In this document: positions 8,961 through 15,850 of the stretch, piece after piece
How positions within the stretch are numbered: the first letter of the stretch is position 1
How the letters are laid out: every line of letters begins with the position of its first letter
NCBI GenBank assembly: GCA_944326445.1
Contig: CALVDZ010000003.1
Span: forward strand, 151,115 to 215,114
DNA from: an uncultured Helicobacter sp.
GTDB lineage: Bacteria > Campylobacterota > Campylobacteria > Campylobacterales > Helicobacteraceae
Direction: 5' to 3'
Length of the DNA stretch: 64,000 nt
Made by a program: the position numbers and the translations under genes
The notes under the pieces: model-generated
Databases searched by the model: none
Told to the model about the DNA's origin: nothing
What the model saw: only the letters and a program-made list of their open reading frames with translations

Positions 8961-9175
8961 ATGGTGAAAAGCTTGAGTAATTTTTATACATATCTTTTTG
9001 GGATTGTTTTTCTAATCGGGTTTCCTTTGTGTAGCGTAGTCGATTGACTTTTGCTAGGAATTGGCTTGATTGTTTTGTAGTGTATTATGTGATTGGGCTT
9101 ATCTTTGGCTTTTTTGTGTTGCTTGGATTGCTTTTTGTAGCGGCTTTTATTGATTCTGTTACGATGAAAGAGTGA
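8961..9175 (+). pseudogene. Third small membrane protein, frameshifted
   Basis: An ATG at 8961 with AAGGGG upstream opens a hydrophobic reading frame that stops at TGA near 9050. A second frame with similar hydrophobic content (IGLIFGFFVLLGLLFVAAF) continues from about 9042 to TGA 9173-9175. One base is missing between them, in 9041-9051. There is no homopolymer at the break, so decay or a sequence error is likelier than switching. Confidence 0.45.
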
Positions 9176-9839
9176 GTTTAGAATCTTAAAAGCATTTTGA
9201 TTTGGTTTTTGCTCTGCAGAAACGGCGCAATTTTGCAATTGCGCTTGGGCCTTGTGCTTGCGTGCCCATTACTTGAGCTGGGCAAAGTCTTATTGGGATT
9301 TTGGTGTTGGGGGATTCTGTAAGTTGCGTAGATTCTGAATCTATTGAATGGGATTTTGTAAAACGCTTGAGATTTTATGATTTTGTTTTATGAATCTTGA
9401 TTGGATTCTTTGGAAGTAGATTCTGAAATGGCTTTAGAAACTATAGGATTAGGTTACATTTAAATCTGAAACTTTAAATCTAGAATCCAATCTTTCCCCG
9501 CTTATGGAGTTAAGCGCGTCGGCTAGGAGCATATCATATTCCAAAACGATCGCTCTGTGCTATGCAAAACCTTTAGGTATTTTGTTTCATAATCCTCATT
9601 TGCTTTGGCAAGCAATAAATCCTCTAAAATATCGTTTTTCTCTCAAAATCTCGGACACACAATACCCCTTTAGAAAACTTCTTGTATTATAGGTGCTTTT
9701 GTGTAAATTATTTCTTAGCATTGCAAAAATTCCTATGAATCTGTGGTTATAATACACCCTAAGTATCAAGGCTTGGAGCTGTAAGATACGCAATGTAAGT
9801 GCTGTAAATCCAGCCCTTTGCTGAAGCGGTCTTGATACG
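9176..9839. other. Intergenic region, 660 bases, no intact gene
   Basis: The region is AT-rich and carries many AGATTCT/AGAATCT words. On the minus strand, 9503-9665 could encode a short degraded peptide (EKNDILEDLLLAKANEDY onward, ending NMICS) preceded by an in-frame TGA five codons after a GTG with AAAGGGG, and by a TATAAT near 9685. It looks like a broken small gene, perhaps an antitoxin, but I do not recognise it. The right end holds a structured element described separately. Confidence 0.5.
9747..9838 (+). ncRNA. Candidate small structured RNA
   Basis: A TATAAT box at about 9749-9754 is followed by a 76-base unit closed by GTATCAAG (9763-9770) and CTTGATAC (9831-9838), with CTT/AAG extending the stem and an inner CAGC-CCTTT-GCTG hairpin. 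Read on the minus strand, the same structure begins directly after the stop codon of the island protein, so it could instead be a 3' end structure. No known RNA family was recognised. Confidence 0.3.
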
Positions 9840-12002
9840 CTATGTAAAATCATCATACACCAACTCATATTCCGTTAGTATTTTCATCATTCTTTGTTTG
9901 CTTGCGATGTAACTTGTTTTGTATTGTAGTCTATTGCTCTTTGGTATCTGCACACTAACAAGATTTAAAACGCCTTTAGAATCTAAAAATGGTTTGTAAA
10001 AATAAAACGCCTCTTTTATCCCATTTGAGATACTTACTGCATACTCGCCCTTATCCACGCTTACATTGACAAAATAATCCTCATCTTTCAAGTGCTTGAC
10101 AAACAAAAATGAGTTATCACTATCGCGCAAAATTGCTTCAGGCTCATCTAGCACTGCTTTAATCTGCGGTATAAATTCCTCCCTACCTTGTGAAACGAGC
10201 TTTAGCAAGCTTCCTTTTTGTAGTCGTATTTCCTTACCACCTAGTGCTTGCCTTATCTCCTCGCTATGTTTTGGGATATAGCTTTGCTCCAGATTCTCTA
10301 GCTCAAAAGTCTTTAGCCACTGCGCTTGTGTCTCTTTGGTCAGTGTGTGCTCTTTGCCTTTAGAATCCCTAAAAGGTATGTCCTCTATTTGTCCTGTGGT
10401 TTGTCTCTCTCCTTGAGAGCTTGTATCAGCATTTGGAGTATCTCTATCTCGTGTTTTAGTTGTATATTCTCCTCTTTGGTTAGCTCTAGCTGTGCTTGGA
10501 ATTGTTGTATCGTAGTTTGGTAGCCCATCACCGCGATGGTTGCTCCCAATGTGATTGAAAATATTATTTGGAATAAGTTCATTATCACTCCTTGCTTGTG
10601 GTTTTTGTAGAGTTGTGGTAGAATCTGCGCTAGTGTCTAAAGACATACTAGAATTTGGGCTAGTATCAAAATCTTTAGACTCTTTGGCTAAGTTGCTATC
10701 CCCCCATTGGGTAGCATTAGGCTTAGCCAAACTTTCTAACTCCAGCGTGTAAATCCTCGTAGTGTCTTTATCTATGCTTTCTTTTAGTGTTATGAGTGCG
10801 CTTGTATCTTTGTCTATTTGCGCGGAGTAGCGATGTATCCATACATTTGGATTTGTGCTTTTGGTATCTTGTGAGCTTTGTTTAAATGTTGCTTTTTCAA
10901 AAAGAGAATCCACCTGTTTAGAGGCTTCAAAATGTTGCTCTGGGCTAAATCCATTATTCACACTCTTTTGTATAGCTGCATCACTCCCCATTTTAGCGAT
11001 GTTTTTCTTAGAGATTTGTGCTATGCGTCCATCGTTTGCATTCACAATATCCTTGCCTATAAGTGGCTCTAGTGTGGTGGCTAGCTCCGCGCGCAGGATT
11101 TGCTTATGCCCCTCTCTCTCCAAGCCCTCTATCATCTCATCTTGTGCCTCATTGACTTCTTTTGTGATTTTGTTGATAAGCTCTCTTGTGGGGGAGTTTA
11201 TGCTAGGATTTTCCCCTGCGCGCTTTAGGGTGAATTTAAACTCGCTTATATCGCTGCTTTGACTTAGGGCTTTGCGCAGATTAAATCGCAGTGCCATACC
11301 CTGAATCTTTTCGTTAAAGCCTTTGGCAAATGGAATATGTGGCATAAGACGCATTAGGGCTTCAAAGCCCATTTTTACCATCTGAAACTTTGCCGCACCC
11401 TCGATACTTGTGGCGATAGAGCTTCCTACTTCTTTGGGCAGGGCTGCACCCAGACTTTGGGCAATAAGCGCATCGTTTTTAAAGAGTGTATCAAACCCCC
11501 GCGCTATCTCTATGAAGTCCTTAGCCTCTTTAGAGCCAAATTCCATAGCTAAGTTGTCCAGATTTTCAAAAAACGCACGGGAGTTAAACACCCTATCTTT
11601 TCCCAAACTTAGTAATGTCTTTTGAAACATACCATAGAGCAGAGCCACTTCAAAATTGGCTTTTTGCGCAGGATTTAGTCCTTTGGTAAGATTTTGTATA
11701 TTAGAGACTTCCCCACCTTGCCCTTGTAGGTATTTGTAGATATTGCTTAGGGCTTGGGCTTTGGATTTGGCTTCATCGCGCACTTTTAGTCTATCGATAG
11801 TCTTTAGAGCCTCTTTCATCGTGGCATAATCACTCAGCGCGGTGCTAAAGAGTGCGCTAGCATCTTTGTAGAGTTCTTTGTTTTGGGCAAAGATCTGCTC
11901 AATCCCGCTCTTTATATTCTCGCGCAAAAAGCCCTCCACACTTTGCTTGATAAAGCTCTTTAGATTGGGATCGCTCGCTTCTTTGTAGTAGCTATTTAGC
12001 AC
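9840..12002 (-). CDS. Phage-type large protein, C-terminal part, nuclease-like end domain
   Basis: This is the downstream part of a gene split from the 12032-13255 segment by one missing base in an A6 run (12055-12060, minus strand). The frame is open upstream of its first ATG (IYNENGVTFSQLNNAL), showing it once continued from the other segment; the joined product would be 1138 residues. The N-terminal 350 residues are long helices, the middle (about 400-530) is a Ser/Thr/Asn-rich linker, and the last 170 residues form a compact domain that resembles, from memory, the phage Barnase/EndoU/colicin E5-like (PBECR) nucleases of Helicobacter prophages. The terminal K-T-S-Y-I-A-S-K region is a candidate active site. 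Function unproven. Confidence 0.6.
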   Translation of the reverse strand: MLNSYYKEASDPNLKSFIKQSVEGFLRENIKSGIEQIFAQNKELYKDASALFSTALSDYATMKEALKTIDRLKVRDEAKSKAQALSNIYKYLQGQGGEVSNIQNLTKGLNPAQKANFEVALLYGMFQKTLLSLGKDRVFNSRAFFENLDNLAMEFGSKEAKDFIEIARGFDTLFKNDALIAQSLGAALPKEVGSSIATSIEGAAKFQMVKMGFEALMRLMPHIPFAKGFNEKIQGMALRFNLRKALSQSSDISEFKFTLKRAGENPSINSPTRELINKITKEVNEAQDEMIEGLEREGHKQILRAELATTLEPLIGKDIVNANDGRIAQISKKNIAKMGSDAAIQKSVNNGFSPEQHFEASKQVDSLFEKATFKQSSQDTKSTNPNVWIHRYSAQIDKDTSALITLKESIDKDTTRIYTLELESLAKPNATQWGDSNLAKESKDFDTSPNSSMSLDTSADSTTTLQKPQARSDNELIPNNIFNHIGSNHRGDGLPNYDTTIPSTARANQRGEYTTKTRDRDTPNADTSSQGERQTTGQIEDIPFRDSKGKEHTLTKETQAQWLKTFELENLEQSYIPKHSEEIRQALGGKEIRLQKGSLLKLVSQGREEFIPQIKAVLDEPEAILRDSDNSFLFVKHLKDEDYFVNVSVDKGEYAVSISNGIKEAFYFYKPFLDSKGVLNLVSVQIPKSNRLQYKTSYIASKQRMMKILTEYELVYDDFT

Positions 12003-12031
12003 CTTAAGCGCGTTGTTTAGCTGACTAAAGG

Positions 12032-13255
12032 TTACGCCATTTTCATTGTAGATGTTTTTTCTACAAAGTTTAAAAAGCGCAGCGAATCCTCGGGCAATAT
12101 CCCGCTCTCATCAAGCTTTTTGCGAAAAGCGGTGTAGCTCTCTTTTGTTTGTGTGAGACTAGGATTTTTAAAGCGCATTGGCTCTTTAAGATTCCTGTCG
12201 CTATAAAATGTTATAATTTCCTCCATAGCGGTGGTGGGGTTAGAGTCCATATCCGCTATGTCATTGACTACCGCTCTAAAGCGCACGCCATCTCTTTCCC
12301 ACTCATACAATCGCGCACCATTGCTATCTATAAAGGGCTCATTGTGTTTTAAAAACTCTCGTATATCCCTGCCTAAGCTTGCGAGTTCCTTGTCTGTGAT
12401 GTAGCCCTCTTTGCTCGCTTCTTTGGAATGCTTTATGCGGATATGTTTTGCGCCCTTAGAGCGATTGCCACTAGTATAGAGGATTGCCTCATCGATATTT
12501 TGCAAATCCTTATGTATGATCGTGGCATTTTTGCCATTATGTGTTACATTATGTATCCCTCTTGCTTCTTTTTTATCCACGCCCTCTTTGCTTAGCACCA
12601 CTTTGTATTTCTCATCATACACTTTTGCCAGCACGCCCTCCATAGCCTGCGCGTATTCCTCCTTGGTGCCTTTTTCAAAGTTGGTAAAAATCTCTTTTAT
12701 CTCACTTGGCTTTAGCTCTAGGTATTCAAGCTGCTTTTTGAGGTTGAAGGTGGTTTGGTTGAGGATAGATTTAAGATTTTTCTGCAGTGTGGGCGAGGAG
12801 TTCGCCGCTTCAGAGAGGAAGGCTAGGAGATTGCCACTCTCATCAGCGCGGATAGAGCGGAGGATATGGCGTTGTGTTTGGGATTGGGAAGTGAGCATAA
12901 AGGCATCATTTAGCACCTTAGCTCCCTTGGTGATGAAATGCTCCTCCCCAAATTTCGCGCGGATATTCTCATAGGCTTTGGAAGTGCTAGCCTTTTGGAA
13001 GTCTATCCCACCCCCAAAGCTCTCTCCAAACTCTCTTAGTGCTTGTTGCTGCGCAGGATCTAGGGTGTTATCCACTAGCTTCCTTGCAGCCTTAGCGTTG
13101 CCATCTTGGAATCTACTCACAAAGCCTAGGATTGGCGTGTATTCTATCGCGCTTTTGGCAAAATTGCCTAGAGTTTGGGCAGCATTGCTATCTTTAAAGG
13201 TTTTTATCCCCCGCTTTAGGGCTTCACTCCCGCCGATGAGTGCGACATCGCCCAA
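12032..13255 (-). CDS. Phage-type large protein, N-terminal remnant with nuclease-like domain
   Basis: This is the upstream part of the split island gene. The only start in frame is TTG 13255 with no ribosome binding site, and the reading frame is open for four more codons to a TGA, so the true 5' end appears lost. The sequence is helical up to about residue 220. It is then followed by a domain with KGAKHIRIKH, ITDKELASLGRDI and EEIITFYSDRN, a pattern like phage EndoU/barnase-type nucleases. The frame ends ...NFVEKTSTMKMA at a stop just after the A6 run; adding one A restores VEKNIYNENG and fuses it to the next segment. Confidence 0.55.
   Translation of the reverse strand: MGDVALIGGSEALKRGIKTFKDSNAAQTLGNFAKSAIEYTPILGFVSRFQDGNAKAARKLVDNTLDPAQQQALREFGESFGGGIDFQKASTSKAYENIRAKFGEEHFITKGAKVLNDAFMLTSQSQTQRHILRSIRADESGNLLAFLSEAANSSPTLQKNLKSILNQTTFNLKKQLEYLELKPSEIKEIFTNFEKGTKEEYAQAMEGVLAKVYDEKYKVVLSKEGVDKKEARGIHNVTHNGKNATIIHKDLQNIDEAILYTSGNRSKGAKHIRIKHSKEASKEGYITDKELASLGRDIREFLKHNEPFIDSNGARLYEWERDGVRFRAVVNDIADMDSNPTTAMEEIITFYSDRNLKEPMRFKNPSLTQTKESYTAFRKKLDESGILPEDSLRFLNFVEKTSTMKMA
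12055..12060 (-). repeat. A6 run where the island gene changes frame
   Basis: On the minus strand the sequence GAAAAAAC is read GAA AAA ACA and leads to an early stop. A seventh A, or a -1 slip on AAA, gives GAA AAA AAC and continues into the downstream frame for 728 more codons. Confidence 0.6.
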
Positions 13256-13256
13256 T

Positions 13257-13427
13257 GTGGAAAGAGCTCAAAAACAAATATCCATAAAACTCAATAACTC
13301 TACGATTGAGTATTTTAAAGAAATGGCTAGTAGAAAAGGTGTGCCTTACCAAGTGCTAATCAATATTTTTTTAAATGATTGCGTAGAAAAAAGCTCGATA
13401 TCATCGTGGGCAGGGCATAGGGCCTAA
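13257..13427 (+). pseudogene. Ribbon-helix-helix antitoxin fragment (BrnA-like), 5' end missing
   Basis: The frame from GTG 13257 encodes AQKQISIKLNNSTIEYFKEM and then a GVPYQVLINIFLNDC stretch, the strand and two helices of a RHH/CopG-like antitoxin of the BrnA type. Such proteins normally have about 25 more N-terminal residues; here the frame abuts the start of the oppositely oriented island protein at about 13256, with no ribosome binding site. No toxin gene (BrnT-like) is next to it. It is best read as a deletion or insertion scar. Confidence 0.55.
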
Positions 13428-13494
13428 GTCAAGCGAGCCCCGCTCAAAGGTTTCAATGGCTTGCCTTTGTTTGGCGGCTTGGATTCTAAGAGAT

Positions 13495-13659
13495 GTGAAT
13501 ATACGCTTGCTTACCTGTGTGATTAGCGATACTGCGCCCTTTAAGGGCGGAAAATGCGATAAGAAAAGCATCATAGAGATGAACAAAGAGGGCTGGCGCG
13601 TGGTGCAGGTTGTGATGGGACTTCGACAAATCGGCGTTTTATTCGAGCGCGAGCAATAG
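13495..13659 (+). CDS. Small DUF4177-like protein
   Basis: Starting at GTG 13495, the 54-residue product contains DKKSIIEMNKEGWRVVQVV and ends GVLFEREQ. The N-x-x-G-W-x-x-x-x-V core followed by a final hydrophobic strand with F-E-R is the hallmark of DUF4177, a small alpha-beta family of unknown function. The ribosome binding site is weak. The gene abuts the convergent glycosyltransferase gene by four bases. Confidence 0.45.
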   Translation: MNIRLLTCVISDTAPFKGGKCDKKSIIEMNKEGWRVVQVVMGLRQIGVLFEREQ

Positions 13660-13662
13660 AAT

Positions 13663-14605
13663 CTAAGCCAAAAACCTCCCAAATCTCTTATAGAGCTTTT
13701 TTAGAATCTTTGGCGGGAGGCGTCTTAGCAGGGCGTGTCTCGCGCTCCATCGGGCGAGTGGCGTGGGGGTGTCCCAGCTCTCGATACTGCACACATCATA
13801 ATACTTGCTATACCATCTAAGCTGCGCGTTTGTAGGCGTGTCGCCGAGGACTTGCCTCGCGCTCCTGTCTCGTTTGCGTGTGGTGGTGGCGAGGGTGTGC
13901 GGGTATTTGCAGGCGATGAAGTTGCCATAAGTCTCAAACTCACTAAAGCCAGAGCTGCCTAAATCCTCATCACTCACACAATCCAAAATCGCCTGCCAAA
14001 AGGGCTTATCGTGTGTGGATTCTATAAGCGTGATGAGCTCTTGCATATGAAGTGAATCTACCATCATATGTTCGGCTATGAAGCTAAAATCCACTGCCCT
14101 ATGCACGACTTCCCCCTCACTCGCGGGGATTTTTAGCCGCTCTAGTGTCGCAAAATATGGCTTGTGGTGCTCTCTCTGCCTTTCAAAGAGCGCATTGCCG
14201 CGCGTGTCAAAAAACCTCGTATCCCGCAGCAAAATCGTATCGCAATCCCAAATGAGATAATGCGCGCTAGATTCTGTATCTGCCCCTCCCCCCAATTAGT
14301 TTATAGGAGGCATATGCCATTTTGAGGAATTGCTGGAGATACCAGCCTGCGCGCTCTGTGTCGTGTATGCGTCGTGCCAAAATGCTCTGTATGCGCTCTA
14401 GGCTTAGTCCGCTATAGAGCGTGTCCTCATCGATGTAGCGTAGGTGACGGGCGTGGGGGAGGCTTTGGCATTGTGCGATGGTGGAGCGTGCGGCGATGAT
14501 GGTGATTATGCGGGGTTTGGCGTGTGCTTGTATGCCCTCAATCGCGTATGGGAGCACCGCGCTATCGGCACTTTTTAGGCATATGAGTGCGTCAAAGTCG
14601 GGCAT
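13663..14605 (-). pseudogene. Glycosyltransferase-like (DUF6492-type), split at a G6AG4 tract
   Basis: Two overlapping frames (14605 to 14267, and 14295 to 13663) make one protein. The first carries MPDFDALICLKSAD, YIDEDTLYSGLSLE and GWYLQQFLKMAYASYKLI; the second continues with HYLIWDCDTILLRDTRFF and HHKPYF. This order is that of DUF6492-like glycosyltransferases, with D-C-D a likely metal and nucleotide-sugar site. Removing one G, or adding two, in the G6-A-G4 run (14283-14293, minus strand) yields ...YKLIGGGADTE... and a 313-residue product. The start at 14605 has TAGGAG upstream. It ends the rsmA-rnj-kdsD operon and probably acts on a surface glycan. Confidence 0.7.
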
Positions 14606-14612
14606 AGCACTC

Positions 14613-14852
14613 CTAGAAAACAAGCATTTCGCGCTTAAGCTTATTGAGCGCGTCTATCTCTGCCTTTAGTTTCTCGACTTCTGCATCTATTTGCGCGAGT
14701 AGCGTGAAGTTTAGCGTCTCTGGCATATCCTGTGAGCCGCGTTTAATCATAATATAATCGAGCATAGAGATTTTTGCCATACCTAGCAGGATATTGATAT
14801 CATCGCGGATATCCTCGATGTTTCTAAAAATGCTATCAATGCGTTCAAACAT
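14613..14852 (-). CDS. Small coiled-coil protein
   Basis: This 79-residue protein starts MFERIDSIFRNIEDIRDDIN and ends with a heptad-like helix (IDAEVEKLKAEIDALNKLKRE), so a coiled coil is likely. AAGGAG lies five bases before the ATG. The frame extends upstream to 14942 but that part overlaps kdsD. The gene sits between kdsD and the glycosyltransferase and is probably co-transcribed. Function unknown. Confidence 0.7.
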   Translation of the reverse strand: MFERIDSIFRNIEDIRDDINILLGMAKISMLDYIMIKRGSQDMPETLNFTLLAQIDAEVEKLKAEIDALNKLKREMLVF

Positions 14853-14862
14853 AGCCACTCCT

Positions 14863-15840
14863 TTATGATTTAATCCCCGCAGTAATGAGCGTGTGCAAGT
14901 GTATAACACCTTGTATTGAATCTTGCTTATCCGTGATGACAAGAATCTGAATCTTGTTGGCTTCGATCATCTTAAGCGCGTCAAAGGCGAGCATATTTGG
15001 ATCGTCGCAGGTTTTTGGGTTTTTGGTAGCGTATTTGAGCACTGCATCATCGAGGCTAAAGTCCTCCCGTAGCAATGCCCTGCGCAAATCCCCATCGCTT
15101 AGTATCGCTATGAGCTTGCCTGCTTGGGTGATGAGGAGATTGCCTAGCCTAGCTTCGCTCATCAGTGGGATACATTCTTTAAGCGTTGTGTGTGAATCTA
15201 CGATGGGGAGGTTGGAGGTTTGCATTAAATCCTTGAGCTTGACAAAGAGCCTTTTGCCCAAGCTCCCGCCGGGGTGGAATGAGGCAAAATCCTCGTGGCT
15301 AAATCCCCGATAATGCATAAGGCACACTGCCAAAACATCGCCTAGCGCGAGGGTTAGCGTGGTGGAGCTAGTGGGAGCGACATTGAGCGGGCAGGCTTCT
15401 TTTTGCACAAAAATATTAAGAAACAAATCGCCCATTTTTGAGAGGCTAGATTGGGCGTTTTTGCTCATCGTGATGAGGGTATTGCCAAAGCGTTTGAGAT
15501 GGGGCAGGACATTGAGCAGCTCTTCACTCTCGCCGCTATAGCTTATGGCGAGGATTATATCCTCCTTTTGTATCACGCCTAGATCGCCGTGCATTGCCTC
15601 TGTGGGGTGGAGGAAAAAGCTCGGCGTGCCCGTGCTAGAGAGTGTGGCGGCGATCTTGGCACCGATATGCCCGCTTTTGCCCACGCCCATCACCACGAGC
15701 TTGCCTTTAGATTCTGCGATAGTGCGCACGATTTGGTAGAGCGTTTCTGAATCTAGTCGCTGGATAGAATCTAATAGGGCGTTAGATTCTGTATGGAGCA
15801 CCTCGGTGGCGATCTCTAGATAGCGGCTTGCCTTAGACAT
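14863..15840 (-). CDS. kdsD: Arabinose-5-phosphate isomerase (KdsD/KpsF family)
   Basis: The enzyme interconverts ribulose-5-phosphate and arabinose-5-phosphate, the first step to Kdo for LPS. An SIS domain occupies about residues 35-175 (GKLVVMGVGKSGHIGAKIA, SYSGESEE, the HPGGSLGKRL stretch) and two CBS domains follow (about 200-320), the standard architecture. The ATG at 15840 has GGGAGG seven bases upstream and is preferred over 15861, which would overlap rnj. It follows rnj directly. Confidence 0.95.
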   Translation of the reverse strand: MSKASRYLEIATEVLHTESNALLDSIQRLDSETLYQIVRTIAESKGKLVVMGVGKSGHIGAKIAATLSSTGTPSFFLHPTEAMHGDLGVIQKEDIILAISYSGESEELLNVLPHLKRFGNTLITMSKNAQSSLSKMGDLFLNIFVQKEACPLNVAPTSSTTLTLALGDVLAVCLMHYRGFSHEDFASFHPGGSLGKRLFVKLKDLMQTSNLPIVDSHTTLKECIPLMSEARLGNLLITQAGKLIAILSDGDLRRALLREDFSLDDAVLKYATKNPKTCDDPNMLAFDALKMIEANKIQILVITDKQDSIQGVIHLHTLITAGIKS

Positions 15841-15850
15841 CTTGCCTCCC

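Noticed and set aside
8984..9238. A minus-strand Lys/Asn/His-rich frame
   Set aside because: It is antisense to a hydrophobic, probably frameshifted membrane gene on the plus strand, which explains its composition.
12055..12061. Programmed -1 frameshift at A-AAA-AAC as a firm call
   Set aside because: The zero-frame phase does not place the heptamer in the standard X-XXY-YYZ register and I saw no convincing downstream pseudoknot, so mutation is at least as likely.
12978..13256. Plus-strand extension upstream of the RHH antitoxin fragment
   Set aside because: It is antisense to the well-supported phage-type protein; only the part after 13257 has antitoxin character.
13401..13682. A minus-strand frame of 93 codons
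   Set aside because: It opposes the DUF4177-like gene and the antitoxin end, and has no ribosome binding site; its Ser/Cys-rich start is not protein-like.
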